NCBI RefSeq assembly: GCF_030540765.1
Contig: NZ_JAUOEL010000009.1
Location: forward strand, 124,001-188,000
Direction: 5' to 3'
Source: Flavivirga jejuensis
GTDB lineage: Bacteria; Bacteroidota; Bacteroidia; Flavobacteriales; Flavobacteriaceae
DNA length: 64,000 nucleotides
Shown: positions 17,509 through 26,533 of the stretch, one piece after another
How positions within the stretch are numbered: position 1 is the first letter of the stretch
Layout: each line of letters begins with the position of its first letter
Made by a program: the position numbers and the translations under genes
The notes under the pieces: generated by a model
What the model was told of the DNA's origin: nothing
What the model saw: only the letters and a program-made list of their open reading frames with translations
The model's database searches: none

Positions 17509-17886
17509 ATGAATAATGATCTTACTAAAAAAATTATAGGAGCTGCCATTGAAGTGCATCGAACCTTAGGCCCTGGATTATTAGAGTCTGCATATCAAGA
17601 ATGTTTACTTTTTGAATTAAAATATTTAGGTTTAAATGTTACTAAAGAAGTGGCTCTTCCCATAATATATAAAGATCTAAAATTAGATCATGGTTATAGA
17701 ATTGACTTATTAGTCGAGAATAAAATTGTGGTAGAACTTAAAACAGTTGAAACTTTTAGCGATGTCCATTTTGCTCAAATATTAACTTATATGAAATTAG
17801 GGAAGTATCCTTTAGGATTATTAATAAACTTCCATACCAAACTTTTAAAAAACGGCATTAAACGATTTATAAACACCCCTCAGTGA
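17509..17886 (+). CDS. GxxExxY protein (PDDEXK-like family)
   Basis: A 125-residue protein with the naming motif GPGLLESAYQECL (G-x-x-E-x-x-Y, about residues 21-33). The later strands HGYRIDLLVENKIVVELKTV carry D-x-x-V...E-x-K, the PD-(D/E)xK nuclease-like core (Asp near 66, E-L-K near 77-79), and the ending LLINFHTKLLKNGIKRFI is typical. The biochemical function of the family is not established. It appears intact. The left repeat copy abuts its ATG and its stop codon lies within the inverted right repeat, so gene and repeats form one compact cassette. Confidence 0.88.
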   Translation: MNNDLTKKIIGAAIEVHRTLGPGLLESAYQECLLFELKYLGLNVTKEVALPIIYKDLKLDHGYRIDLLVENKIVVELKTVETFSDVHFAQILTYMKLGKYPLGLLINFHTKLLKNGIKRFINTPQ

Positions 17887-17917
17887 ATCTCTGCGAATTC
17901 TCTGTGTAACTCAGCGT
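17877..17917 (-). repeat. Right inverted copy of the array repeat
   Basis: Reads on the minus strand as TTACACAGAGAATTCGCAGA and then GATTCACTGAG, which aligns with the array repeat TTACACAGAGATGCGCGAAG and ATTCACTGAG. Together with copy 4 (17457) it frames the GxxExxY gene as an inverted pair of about 31 bases. Confidence 0.75.
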
Positions 17918-17923
17918 AACAAA

Positions 17924-18691
17924 TTGAAAAAACTCTTTAAATTCATACTAAATTTTATCCCAAGACCTTTACTCATTAGGTTGAGTTACGTTATTCGTCC
18001 TGTTTTAGCGTATTTTTTAAAAGGCAACACATATACCGATCCTATAGATGGCAGAAGCTTTAAAAGCTTTTTGCCTTATGGTTATGGTAAACAACGTAAT
18101 AATGTACTATCACCTTCTTCGCTTTCCTTAGAACGTCATAGGTTATTGTGGTTGTATTTAAAAAACGAAACTAAGTTCTTTCAACCTGACGTTTTAAAAG
18201 TATTACATTTTGCTCCAGAGCAAGCCTTTTACAAACGGTTTAGAAAGATGAATCATCTTGAATATATAACCACCGATTTAAATTCTCCTTTGGCTGATGT
18301 GAAAGCCGATATTTGTAATCTGCCTTTTAAAAATGATACTTTTGATATTATTCTTTGTAATCACGTTTTAGAACATATCCCAGACGATACCAAAGCCATG
18401 CAAGAATTGTATCGGGTATTAAAAGTTGGAGGCATGGGGATTCTCCAAATTCCACAAGATTTATCAAGGGAAAACACTTTTGAAGATGATACGATAACAG
18501 ATAAAAAAGAGCGTGCTAAAATCTTCGGACAATATGATCATGTACGTGTATATGGCCGTGATTATTTTGATAAACTCCGTAGTATTGGTTTTAAGGTTGA
18601 AGAAGTAGATTACACAGCTAACCTTTCAAATGAAGCTATTGAAAAGTATTGTTTAGCAAAAGGTGAAATTATTCCCGTAGTTTATAAATAA
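17924..18691 (+). CDS. Class I SAM-dependent methyltransferase (type 11)
   Basis: A 255-residue methyltransferase. An N-terminal basic/hydrophobic stretch (MKKLFKFILNFIPRPLLIRL) is followed by the SAM fold: VLHFAPEQAFYKRF, DLNSPLADVKADICNLPF, DIILCNHVLEHIPDD and RVLKVGGMGILQIP. The start is TTG at 17924; no in-frame ATG exists before the core, and the N-terminus read from TTG looks natural. The TTG lies only about 7 bases beyond the right GxxExxY repeat, so the cassette probably replaced this gene's original leader. Substrate unknown. Confidence 0.85.
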   Translation: MKKLFKFILNFIPRPLLIRLSYVIRPVLAYFLKGNTYTDPIDGRSFKSFLPYGYGKQRNNVLSPSSLSLERHRLLWLYLKNETKFFQPDVLKVLHFAPEQAFYKRFRKMNHLEYITTDLNSPLADVKADICNLPFKNDTFDIILCNHVLEHIPDDTKAMQELYRVLKVGGMGILQIPQDLSRENTFEDDTITDKKERAKIFGQYDHVRVYGRDYFDKLRSIGFKVEEVDYTANLSNEAIEKYCLAKGEIIPVVYK

Positions 18692-18714
18692 TAAGATATT
18701 AAATCTATTTTTTC

Positions 18715-19083
18715 ATGACACAACAAATTATAATTGCTACAGGTGCTTTATTTGGTATGCTATCTGTAATTTTTGGAGCTTTCGGAGCTCATGCCTTAAA
18801 AAAAATTTTATCTACCGAACAGTTACATAGTTTTGAAGTTGGTGTAAAATACCAAATGTATCATGCTATTGTATTATTAGCTATAGGTTTAAATTCTAAC
18901 AGCCTAACTTCTGCGGTCTACTGGTGTTTTACCTTGGGAATTATATTATTCTCTTTTAGTATTTATGGGTTAGTATTATCAGACGCTAAAGGAAAAAAGT
19001 TGCGGTTTTTAGGTCCTATTACTCCAATAGGTGGTTTACTTTTAGTTATTGGCTGGCTCCTTTTACTAATTAACGCTTTATAA
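18715..19083 (+). CDS. DUF423 family inner-membrane protein
   Basis: A 122-residue protein with four membrane helices. The family opening GALFGMLSVIFGAFGAHALK near residues 10-29 is unmistakable, as is FSFSIYGLVLSDAKGKK... and LGPITPIGGLLLVIGWL. The function of DUF423 (YgdD-like) proteins is unknown. It follows the methyltransferase by 23 bases and is probably co-transcribed with it. It converges on apbE with a 13-base gap. Confidence 0.9.
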   Translation: MTQQIIIATGALFGMLSVIFGAFGAHALKKILSTEQLHSFEVGVKYQMYHAIVLLAIGLNSNSLTSAVYWCFTLGIILFSFSIYGLVLSDAKGKKLRFLGPITPIGGLLLVIGWLLLLINAL

Positions 19084-19096
19084 AACTAAAAATCAG

Positions 19097-20071
19097 TTAC
19101 TCTTCAGGAAACCCATTTAAAGATAAGGTTTCCAACTCTTTTTTATCATTTTCAAAAATAAGATACACTTTAAATTCTGGATGTGATCTCAAAAACGCTT
19201 TTACTTTTTCAACACCCATAGCTTTAAATGCCGTAGCATACCCATCAGCTGTTATACAATCTTTTGCAATAACAGAAATGCTTAGCAAATTAGTTTTACT
19301 TGGATAGCCCGTTTTAGTATCAATAATATGGGCGTACCGATTTCCATTTTCATCTATTTTAAACTTTCTGTACGTTCCAGAAGTTGCCATAGCCTCATTC
19401 GTTAAAACAAGTGTTCTGGAAAGGGACTGGGTATCATCAAAATTAGGGTTTTCAATACCGACCTTCCAACCACTGTTCTTTTCAACATTAAGTCCTTTGG
19501 CATGAAGCTCCCCTCCAATATTAACTATATAGTTATGAGTATGTTTAGTATCTAAAAAGCTTGCAATAACATCTACCGCATAGCCTTTTGCTATCGCATT
19601 AAAATCTAAAAATGTTCCTTTTGGTTTAGTAATAGTATTATGATCTCTATGTACTTTATTAAAGCCAACGGTATGCATCAAGCTATCAATTTTCAAACTG
19701 TCTAAGTTTACAATTTTACCTTCTGGACCAAAGTCCCATGCATTTACAATAGCTCCAATGGTAGGATCGAAAGCACCTTCGGTTTCTTTATAAATTGTTT
19801 TAGAAACGTCGTATACGTTTCTAAAATGGGCATCAATTTCAATCGTTTCGTTTCTGTTTAATTTAGAAATATCTGAGTTTGCTTGATACGTAGACATCGA
19901 TTTATTAATCACATAAAATAAGCTATCAACCTGTTTTTCATAATTCACATCAGAACTATAGGTTACCTCATAAAATGTTCCAAAAATGGTTCCAGAAAGT
20001 TTTGTGTTTTTTGGTTCCTTTTTACAAGACATTAAAACGAAAACAATTAATAGACTTGTAAGATGTTTCAT
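19097..20071 (-). CDS. apbE: FAD:protein FMN transferase (ApbE), lipoprotein
   Basis: A 324-residue lipoprotein (MKHLTSLLIVFVLMSC with the lipobox Cys at 16) that takes FMN from FAD and links it to a threonine in target proteins. Seen: TIGAIVNAWDFGP, LDFNAIAKGYAVD, NIGGELHAKGLN, and the metal/active-site block TSGTYRKF with HIIDTKTGYP. Expected targets here are NqrC (AGATIT) and NqrB in the NQR operon 3 kb away on the same strand. Its start codon directly touches the stop of the upstream 125-codon gene, so the two are co-transcribed. Confidence 0.94.
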   Translation of the reverse strand: MKHLTSLLIVFVLMSCKKEPKNTKLSGTIFGTFYEVTYSSDVNYEKQVDSLFYVINKSMSTYQANSDISKLNRNETIEIDAHFRNVYDVSKTIYKETEGAFDPTIGAIVNAWDFGPEGKIVNLDSLKIDSLMHTVGFNKVHRDHNTITKPKGTFLDFNAIAKGYAVDVIASFLDTKHTHNYIVNIGGELHAKGLNVEKNSGWKVGIENPNFDDTQSLSRTLVLTNEAMATSGTYRKFKIDENGNRYAHIIDTKTGYPSKTNLLSISVIAKDCITADGYATAFKAMGVEKVKAFLRSHPEFKVYLIFENDKKELETLSLNGFPEE

Positions 20072-20449
20072 TTAGTTAAAATTTGTTTCTAAAACCTGTA
20101 TCCCATTATACTCTAAAAGGTATTCTTCATCTAAAAATATGGGGCCTTTTTCGCCATTTGCATTACCTAATCCAACACCTGCATATAAAACTTTTGCGTT
20201 CTTTTCACGAGCATGCTTTTTAAACGACTCCATCCAAACGACATCATAATTATTAGGATTTTCTGGCAATACTACAGCTCTTACTATAACAAAATAATAC
20301 TGCTTGTTTTTATCGATACAAACAAACTGTGGATGCTTTTTAAGCTTACTGTTTACAGCTATAAATTCAAAACCTTGTTCCACTAACTCTTCTCCAACAT
20401 GGTTCATAGCTAAATTATGTAATTCCTGTTTCGTAAGTGGTTTGCTCAT
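20072..20449 (-). CDS. Conserved hypothetical protein upstream of apbE
   Basis: A 125-residue cytosolic protein with no signal or membrane segment. I recognise the type from flavobacterial genomes, where it is sometimes labelled as related to Na+-NQR subunit F, but no ferredoxin or flavin motif is present, so that label is not supported by sequence. It shows an alpha/beta pattern: YYFVIVRAVVLPENPNNYDV, then AKVLYAGVGLGNANGEKGPI. The gene abuts apbE without a gap, so a role tied to flavinylation or NQR assembly is a reasonable guess. Confidence 0.7.
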   Translation of the reverse strand: MSKPLTKQELHNLAMNHVGEELVEQGFEFIAVNSKLKKHPQFVCIDKNKQYYFVIVRAVVLPENPNNYDVVWMESFKKHAREKNAKVLYAGVGLGNANGEKGPIFLDEEYLLEYNGIQVLETNFN

Positions 20450-20562
20450 GTAACAAAATTAATATTTTTCTACTTATGTTAAAATAAAAAAATGGTTAAC
20501 TTTATAAATCATTAAAATTCAAATGAATTCAAAAAAATTAAATTCTTCTCTAAAATATCTCA

Positions 20563-22002
20563 ATGATCAAGTTTCCGGTTTCTAAAAAAATAGGTCTATT
20601 CTTAGGACCTCTATTTTTCATTATTATTCAATTATTATCCTTTGAGCTTGTTTCCGAAAAAGGAGATCATGTTATAGCAATAGCGTTATGGATGGTTAGT
20701 TGGTGGGTTACGGAAGCTGTTTCTATTTCGGTAACAGCATTACTACCTTTACTTCTATTTCCTTTGCTTAAAGTAATGCCTATTGGTGATGTTGGCGCAA
20801 ATTACGGGAGCCCTATTGTGTTTTTATTTTTTGGGGGCTTTGTTCTTGCATTAGCTTTAGAAAAAGTAAACCTTCATAAAAGAATTGCTTTAAACATTAT
20901 AAAAAGGACGGGCACAACCCCCAATAAAGTTATTTTAGGATTTATGATTGCTACAGCTTTTATGAGCATGTGGATTAGCAACACTGCAAGTACCGTTGTT
21001 ATGCTTCCTATCGCCATGTCGGTTATAAAATTACTTATTGATGATGAAGATGGTTTCACTAAGAAGGATCAAAATTTTGCAATTAGTGTTATGCTTGGCA
21101 TTGCTTTTTCTGCTAATGCAGGTGGTATTGCTACTGTTATTGGTACACCTCCAAATTCTGTTTTAATAGGATTACTTGAAAATGAATATGGTATTGAAAT
21201 ATCATTTCTTAACTGGATGGTTTTAGGACTCCCTTTTTCTATTCTTTTAATCTCCATTATTTACTTAGTTATGGTAAAAGGGATGTTTCCCAATACGGGA
21301 TTAGAGTTTAAAACGTCTCATAACGTTATAGATTCAGAATTAAAAAAGCTTGGTAAAACATCGGCAAAGGAAAAACATGTGCTTGTTATATTTGGAATTA
21401 CGGTAGCTCTTTGGATATTCAGGACTGTTATTAACTCTTTCATTCCTAGTTTAGAGTTAACAGATACTATGATTAGTATTTTTGGAGCTTTAGCTCTCTT
21501 TACAATTCCTTTTAACATACAAAAAGGAGACTTTATTTTAGTCTGGAGTGATACTCAAAAACTAGCTTGGGGCATCTTAATTTTATTTGGCGGTGGTTTA
21601 GCTTTAGCTAAAGGTATGTCTTCAAGTGGTATTGTAGATTTAGTTGCTACAACTATTGCGAATAGTAATATTAGTATTTTATTAATGGCTTCTTTACTTA
21701 TAATCTTAATGCTATTTATGACTGAATTAATGAGCAATGTTGCTTTAGTTTCTGTTCTCGCTCCTGTTGTGGCGGGTATTGCTATCGGATTAGAGATTCC
21801 TGTTCTCTATTTATTAATTCCTGTAACGATGGCTAGTAGTTGTGCTTTTATGTTACCTATGGCAACGCCCCCCAATGCTATCGTATTTGCTAGCGGATTT
21901 ATTAAAGTGCATGAAATGGCACGTGTTGGTATTGTACTAAATTTAATAGCTGTTGTATTATTGATATTGGTATTCGAATATTGTGTGCCTTTAATTTTTT
22001 AA
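20563..22002 (+). CDS. SLC13/DASS family sodium:anion (dicarboxylate) symporter
   Basis: A 479-residue inner-membrane transporter with about 11-12 helices. The DASS signature is present twice as expected of the inverted-repeat fold: SNTAS (MSWISNTASTVVMLPI-like, about residue 139) in the first half and SNVAL (ELMSNVALVSVLAP) in the second, along with IGTPPNSVLIG and MATPPNAIVFASG, the paired sodium-site loops. It would import C4-dicarboxylates or related anions with sodium; the exact substrate cannot be assigned. It diverges from the apbE pair and may use the sodium gradient made by the nearby NQR. Confidence 0.92.
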   Translation: MIKFPVSKKIGLFLGPLFFIIIQLLSFELVSEKGDHVIAIALWMVSWWVTEAVSISVTALLPLLLFPLLKVMPIGDVGANYGSPIVFLFFGGFVLALALEKVNLHKRIALNIIKRTGTTPNKVILGFMIATAFMSMWISNTASTVVMLPIAMSVIKLLIDDEDGFTKKDQNFAISVMLGIAFSANAGGIATVIGTPPNSVLIGLLENEYGIEISFLNWMVLGLPFSILLISIIYLVMVKGMFPNTGLEFKTSHNVIDSELKKLGKTSAKEKHVLVIFGITVALWIFRTVINSFIPSLELTDTMISIFGALALFTIPFNIQKGDFILVWSDTQKLAWGILILFGGGLALAKGMSSSGIVDLVATTIANSNISILLMASLLIILMLFMTELMSNVALVSVLAPVVAGIAIGLEIPVLYLLIPVTMASSCAFMLPMATPPNAIVFASGFIKVHEMARVGIVLNLIAVVLLILVFEYCVPLIF

Positions 22003-22017
22003 TTTTAGCTAGGAAAA

Positions 22018-22887
22018 TTATTTAAATCGAACAAATTTAGAACTCCCAAAGGTGTAATTTGAAACAGGAATTACAGCATCTTTTTTAAGCTGATACCATG
22101 GCGACATATTCGAATCCTCTAAATTCTTAACTAAATGAACACTTTGCGCAGGTGTGTTACCTTGAAATAATAAATATAGTTTTTCTCCTTTACTATTTAC
22201 AACTTCATCACATATCATAACAATATGTCCAGGAGCTCCTCCTCTAATTAACATGTCTCCAATTTCAAGATCTTTTGCATCCTCTATCTTAGGTAATTCA
22301 TTATACAACGAGAGTGTTCCAGAATACATATAAATCAAGTTTAAATACTTATAAAAATTTTCTTTAGAATGATCTACGGATGCTGATTTATGAAACGTGA
22401 CCTTATTGCCCTTAATTTTTGGTCTGTATCCTTTTGCATACTGCTTCCAGGAACAGTAATGCCCGCTGGTGAAATTAAAACCAATCTCATCTTTTCTTTG
22501 ATTATCCCATAAATATTCACTCCTTATTCTAATTAAAGCATCGGCACACTGTTGTAATCCATTTTTAGGCACAGGAATTTCCAAAATACCAATGTGTCCC
22601 AGTTGCCAATAATATTCTGAATTATCATAATTAATAATCTTACTCCCGAATGGTTTCAATTTATAATTTCTAAGATAGTCTTGAAACGATCCTTTAGAAT
22701 AGGTAACGCGCTTATAGTTTTCAGGAACTATTACTCTTGATTTAATCGTTAAACTATCTTCGTTTATTAAATTTTGGGGTTCAACTGAAGCGACTAAAGC
22801 TGTCACATTCTTTTTAACAGGTTTTAATTGATATACTAAAACCATAGTGAGTACTAAGACACAAATAACGAAGAAACTTTTTTTCAT
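22018..22887 (-). CDS. DUF4846 domain protein, exported
   Basis: A 289-residue protein with an N-terminal signal or anchor helix (about 4-19). Family marks: SFQDYLRNYKLKP near 77-89, LQQCADALIRIRSEYLW near 127-143, FNFTSGHYCSWKQYAKG near 153-169 and the C-terminal DMLIRGGAPGHIVMICD with QGNTPAQSVHL. The last part has a Gly-His strand like cysteine/histidine hydrolases of the NlpC/P60 or amidase fold, with Cys161 as a possible partner, but the family has no proven activity. It lies downstream of the NQR operon beyond its terminator. Confidence 0.85.
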   Translation of the reverse strand: MKKSFFVICVLVLTMVLVYQLKPVKKNVTALVASVEPQNLINEDSLTIKSRVIVPENYKRVTYSKGSFQDYLRNYKLKPFGSKIINYDNSEYYWQLGHIGILEIPVPKNGLQQCADALIRIRSEYLWDNQRKDEIGFNFTSGHYCSWKQYAKGYRPKIKGNKVTFHKSASVDHSKENFYKYLNLIYMYSGTLSLYNELPKIEDAKDLEIGDMLIRGGAPGHIVMICDEVVNSKGEKLYLLFQGNTPAQSVHLVKNLEDSNMSPWYQLKKDAVIPVSNYTFGSSKFVRFK

Positions 22888-22903
22888 AAACTCTTAAACG
22901 AAA

Positions 22904-22929
22904 AAACCCAACACTTTCGTATTGGGTTT
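22904..22929 (-). terminator. Terminator of the nqr operon
   Basis: An 8-bp stem AAACCCAA / TTGGGTTT (22904-22911 with 22922-22929) with a run of six T residues on the minus strand, 44 bases past the nqrF stop. Confidence 0.75.
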
Positions 22930-22972
22930 AATTTATATGATTTAATATCAAGTATGAAAAGACAGTTATTGT

Positions 22973-24292
22973 CTAGCCTCCAAAATCATCAAATCTAATA
23001 TTCTCGTCAGCAAGACCAAAGTCTTCACCCATCTTTTGAACTGCTTTGTTCATTAATGGAGGACCACAGAAATATAATTCTATATCTTCTGGCGACTCAT
23101 GCAAACTTAAATAATTATCTATAACACAATTATGAATAAATCCTACGAAACCATCTCCTTCTGTATCATTAATATCTTTTTTTACTTTCCAATTATCTTC
23201 TTCCATGGGTTCAGATAATGCTAAGTGAAATTTAAAGTTAGGAAAATCTTTTTCTAATGCTTCAAAATGTTCTAAATAGAACAACTCACGTTTAGAACGA
23301 CCTCCATACCAATACGACACTTTTCTACCTGTTTTCAAAGTTCTGAATAAGTGATATAAATGAGAACGCATTGGTGCCATACCTGCTCCTCCTCCAACAT
23401 AAAGCATCTCTGCTTCAGACTCGTTGATGAAGAATTCGCCATAAGGTCCTGAAATAGTTACTTTATCGCCTGGTTTTTGATTAAATATATAAGAAGATGC
23501 GATACCTGGGTTAACATCCATCCAACCGTTCTTAGCACGGTCCCATGGTGGTGTCGCAATACGTACATTTAGCATAATTTCACGCCCTTCAGCTGGGTAA
23601 GAGGCCATAGAATAGGCTCTTTCAACTGTTTCGGTATTCTTCATTACTAAAGGCCAAAGGTTAAATTTATCCCATTCTGCTTGAAACTTATCAGGTGTTT
23701 CATGTTCTTCTGGGTGCGCAGTAATGTCCATATCGGCAAACTTAACTTCACAGTTAGGAATTTCTATTTGAATATAACCTCCTGCTTTGTACCCCATATC
23801 CTCAGGAATTTCAACTACAAATTCCTTAATAAAAGAAGCCACATTATAATTACGTACAACGGTAGCTTCCCATTTTTTAATACCAAAAACTTCTTCAGGA
23901 ATGGTAATATTCATGTCTTGCTTTACTTTAACCTGACATGATAAACGTGCGCCTTCCTTTAATTCTTTACGTGTAAAGTGAGGTGTTTCTGTTGGAAGTG
24001 CTTCTCCTCCGCCTTCTAATACATGACATTCACATTGAATACATGTTCCACCACCTCCACAAGCTGATGGTAAAAATATTTTTTGAGCACCTAATGTAGA
24101 TAATAAACTATCTCCAGAGGCTACTTCAATTTCTCTTTCGCCATTGATGGTAATTTTTACTGGACCTGATGGTGACAACTTTTGCTTTACAAATAATAGC
24201 AATGCTACCAACAACAATGTAATAATTAAAAAAGCTGTTACGGTTACTATAATTGTTCCTAATGTTCCTGCTGCTAAGATCATATTACTCAT
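22973..24292 (-). CDS. nqrF: Na+-translocating NADH:quinone reductase subunit F
   Basis: A 439-residue subunit that takes electrons from NADH. One N-terminal membrane helix (about 10-35), a 2Fe-2S ferredoxin domain with Cys78, Cys84, Cys87 and Cys119 ([13 protein letters not shown]), an FAD-binding domain with RAYSMASYP, and an NADH domain with [15 protein letters not shown] and YFCGPPLM near the end, closing with RFDDFGG. All cofactor motifs are intact. It is about 30 residues longer than the Vibrio protein. The start overlaps the nqrE end by 8 bases, showing translational coupling. Last gene of the operon. Confidence 0.97.
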   Translation of the reverse strand: MSNMILAAGTLGTIIVTVTAFLIITLLLVALLLFVKQKLSPSGPVKITINGEREIEVASGDSLLSTLGAQKIFLPSACGGGGTCIQCECHVLEGGGEALPTETPHFTRKELKEGARLSCQVKVKQDMNITIPEEVFGIKKWEATVVRNYNVASFIKEFVVEIPEDMGYKAGGYIQIEIPNCEVKFADMDITAHPEEHETPDKFQAEWDKFNLWPLVMKNTETVERAYSMASYPAEGREIMLNVRIATPPWDRAKNGWMDVNPGIASSYIFNQKPGDKVTISGPYGEFFINESEAEMLYVGGGAGMAPMRSHLYHLFRTLKTGRKVSYWYGGRSKRELFYLEHFEALEKDFPNFKFHLALSEPMEEDNWKVKKDINDTEGDGFVGFIHNCVIDNYLSLHESPEDIELYFCGPPLMNKAVQKMGEDFGLADENIRFDDFGG

Positions 24293-25070
24293 TTACTTTT
24301 ATGTTGTTAGCTATCACTTTTTCTTCAGATGTTTCGACTGAATTTATACTGAGCGTATTTGAAGTAGTACTCAACGTGACATTTTCGTTTCCTTTTAAAC
24401 CTTCATGCGTCTCTACAGAAGCTGTTTTCTCTTCTTTAGCTCCTTCTTCATCACCACCAGTTAGCATCCCACCAAAACTCATAAAACCTATGGCCATTAA
24501 ACCTGTAATAATAAATGTGATTCCTAAACCACGTAATGCTGGCGGTACGTTTGAATATCTTATTTTCTCACGAATCGCTGCAATAGCAAGAATTGCTAAA
24601 AACCAACCAATTCCTGATCCGATACCATAAGTTGTTGCTAATCCTAAAGTTGGAATCTCACGAGATTGCATAAATAAAGAGCCTCCTAAAATAGCACAGT
24701 TTACAGCAATAAGTGGTAAAAAGATACCAAGTGAGTTATATAACGATGGTGAAAATTTCTCAACCACGATTTCTACTAATTGTACCATCGTTGCAATGGT
24801 TGCAATAAACATGATGAATGATAAGAAACTTAAATCGTAAGTTGCATATTCTTCACCTAACCATGCTAATGCACCAGGTTGTAATAAATACTGATCTAAT
24901 AACCAGTTTAAAGGTACCGTAATAGCCAATACAAATATAACAGCAGCACCAAGACCAACAGCTGTACTTACTTTTTTAGATACGGCTAGGTAAGAACACA
25001 TTCCAAGGAATGTAGCAAAAACCATGTTATCTATAAATATTGATTTGAAAAATAATTCTATATGTTCCAT
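24285..25070 (-). CDS. nqrE: Na+-NQR subunit E with repeat-derived C-terminal tail
   Basis: A 261-residue membrane subunit (six helices in about residues 1-205): [20 protein letters not shown] at the start, [12 protein letters not shown] in the inner half and [20 protein letters not shown]. NqrE and NqrD form the sodium channel core and hold an iron centre by paired cysteines (Cys25 in MCSY and Cys120 in NCAI). The usual protein ends near residue 200-210; here about 50 extra hydrophilic residues follow ([20 protein letters not shown]...). Part of that tail is encoded by an interspersed repeat. The cytoplasmic or periplasmic tail probably has no catalytic role. Confidence 0.95.
   Translation of the reverse strand: MEHIELFFKSIFIDNMVFATFLGMCSYLAVSKKVSTAVGLGAAVIFVLAITVPLNWLLDQYLLQPGALAWLGEEYATYDLSFLSFIMFIATIATMVQLVEIVVEKFSPSLYNSLGIFLPLIAVNCAILGGSLFMQSREIPTLGLATTYGIGSGIGWFLAILAIAAIREKIRYSNVPPALRGLGITFIITGLMAIGFMSFGGMLTGGDEEGAKEEKTASVETHEGLKGNENVTLSTTSNTLSINSVETSEEKVIANNIKVNE
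24329..24381. repeat. Interspersed repeat translated inside nqrE
   Basis: GTTTCGACTGAATTTATACT, then GAGCGTATTTGAAGTA and CTCAACGTGAC: two half-sites of the TTGAG...TCGAAAC type that are scattered through many Bacteroidota genomes, usually between genes. Here it lies in frame within the 3' end of nqrE and encodes part of its extra C-terminal tail. Confidence 0.6.
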
Positions 25071-25080
25071 TTTTTCTAGT

Positions 25081-25140
25081 ATTCAGTATCTCAGTGTTCA
25101 GTGTTCAGTAACTACTTACTGCAACTGCCAACTGCATACT
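25081..25140. repeat. Interspersed CAGTGTTCAGT-type repeat between nqrE and nqrD
   Basis: A 60-base stretch made of CAGT/GCAACTGCCAACTGC units (ATTCAGTATCTCAGTGTTCA, GTGTTCAGTAACTACTTACT, GCAACTGCCAACTGCATACT). It fills the only wide gap in an operon whose other genes touch or overlap. It is of the simple shifting CAGT/AACTGC class often seen between genes in Bacteroidota. Confidence 0.65.
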
Positions 25141-25143
25141 AAT

Positions 25144-25788
25144 TTAATCTTCTATTAATGCTTTGTTTCTACTACGTTGTATCCAAATAATAATCCCTAC
25201 AACGACTAATGCCATAGGCGCTAATAACATAAATCCGTTATTCTCATAGCCATATTGGTAGACACCCGTTTTTTCAATAGGATCTCCTAAAACCTTAATT
25301 CCTAATAAAGTACCTGCTCCCAATAACTCTCTAAAAAATGCTACTATAATTAATATAACACCATAACCTAACGAGTTACCAATACCATCTAGAAACGAAC
25401 GCCATGGTCCGTTAGCTAAAGCAAATGCTTCAAAACGTCCCATAATAATACAGTTAGTAATAATTAATCCAACAAATACAGAAAGTGTCTTACTTAACTC
25501 GTAAGCAAAGGCTTTTAGCACTTGATCTACAATAATTACTAGGGCTGCCACTACAATCAATTGAACAATGATTCTAATTTTTGACGGAATAATGTTTCTC
25601 ATTAAAGAAATAACTACGTTTCCTATTCCTAATACAAACAACACAGAAACAGACATTACTATGGCCGCCTCTAATTCTGCTGTAATTGCCAATGCCGAAC
25701 AAATACCTAATACTTGAATAGTAATCGGGTTATTATCTGCTAATGGATCTTTAATTAATGCTACATCTTTTTTTGATAAAAGTCCCAT
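25144..25788 (-). CDS. nqrD: Na+-NQR subunit D
   Basis: A 214-residue membrane subunit with six helices, homologous in fold to NqrE and inserted in the opposite sense. Seen: [20 protein letters not shown] near 17-36 with the conserved Cys30 in [10 protein letters not shown], and [20 protein letters not shown] near 107-126 with Cys113, the pair that holds the intramembrane iron centre; then [19 protein letters not shown]-like [20 protein letters not shown]. Two bases separate it from nqrC upstream; a 73-base gap with a repeat separates it from nqrE. Confidence 0.96.
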   Translation of the reverse strand: MGLLSKKDVALIKDPLADNNPITIQVLGICSALAITAELEAAIVMSVSVLFVLGIGNVVISLMRNIIPSKIRIIVQLIVVAALVIIVDQVLKAFAYELSKTLSVFVGLIITNCIIMGRFEAFALANGPWRSFLDGIGNSLGYGVILIIVAFFRELLGAGTLLGIKVLGDPIEKTGVYQYGYENNGFMLLAPMALVVVGIIIWIQRSRNKALIED

Positions 25789-25790
25789 AA

Positions 25791-26531
25791 TTATTTCAAT
25801 GTTTTAAAATAAGGTACATATTGTCTTAATTCAGACTTAAGCATTGCAGAAACTCCGTCACCAGTAATGGTGGCTCCCGCAATTGCATCTACCTCGTTAT
25901 CATTTTTATCTATATTCTTTGGATCATTGTTTCCTTTAGCAACTGTAATGCCTTTAAAGCTTCCATTGCTCATTAAATCTTCACCTATAAAATCATCCAT
26001 AAAATAACGTTGCTTAATATTAGCACCCAAGCCTGCTGTTTCTCCTTTATGATCAAAATAAGCACCTTGAACAACCATATTAGCATCTAGAGCAACATAT
26101 GCCCAAATAGCATCCCAAAGTCCTTTACCTCTAATAGGTGCTATATAAAATGTTTTTCCATCTTTAGTACCAACAAACAATGGTAAGCGTCTTTTATTAC
26201 CTGCTTTAGCACTGGTTTGTTCCTTTTTCACATCAATTAAATAGGCTTCAGAGTCTTCTGTTACATCATCACCTTGTATAACTAATTGCTTAGTAATGTA
26301 TTTAGAGAACAACTCGGGAGCTTCATCTGTAGAAACGAAAATAGCACTGCTTTCATCGTTTGCATTAACGCCCATAGCATACAAAATGTTTTGCTGCTTT
26401 TCTAATCGCTCGTTATTATCAATTCTTGGTCTTAGGGCAGAAGCTGTAAACGCTAGTACCCCTCCAACTACTATTACCATGATTATGGCAAAAAGTATGG
26501 TATATATGTTTGAATCCGTTTTTTTACTCAT
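25791..26531 (-). CDS. nqrC: Na+-NQR subunit C (FMN-binding)
   Basis: A 246-residue subunit with one N-terminal membrane helix (about 10-30) and a periplasmic FMN-binding domain. The flavinylation site is [14 protein letters not shown] near residues 216-229, with the acceptor threonine at about 223 (S/AGAT-x-T pattern). [18 protein letters not shown] and [10 protein letters not shown] are typical. FMN is attached by ApbE, encoded nearby. It lies 2 bases from its neighbours on each side. Confidence 0.96.
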   Translation of the reverse strand: MSKKTDSNIYTILFAIIMVIVVGGVLAFTASALRPRIDNNERLEKQQNILYAMGVNANDESSAIFVSTDEAPELFSKYITKQLVIQGDDVTEDSEAYLIDVKKEQTSAKAGNKRRLPLFVGTKDGKTFYIAPIRGKGLWDAIWAYVALDANMVVQGAYFDHKGETAGLGANIKQRYFMDDFIGEDLMSNGSFKGITVAKGNNDPKNIDKNDNEVDAIAGATITGDGVSAMLKSELRQYVPYFKTLK

Positions 26532-26533
26532 GA

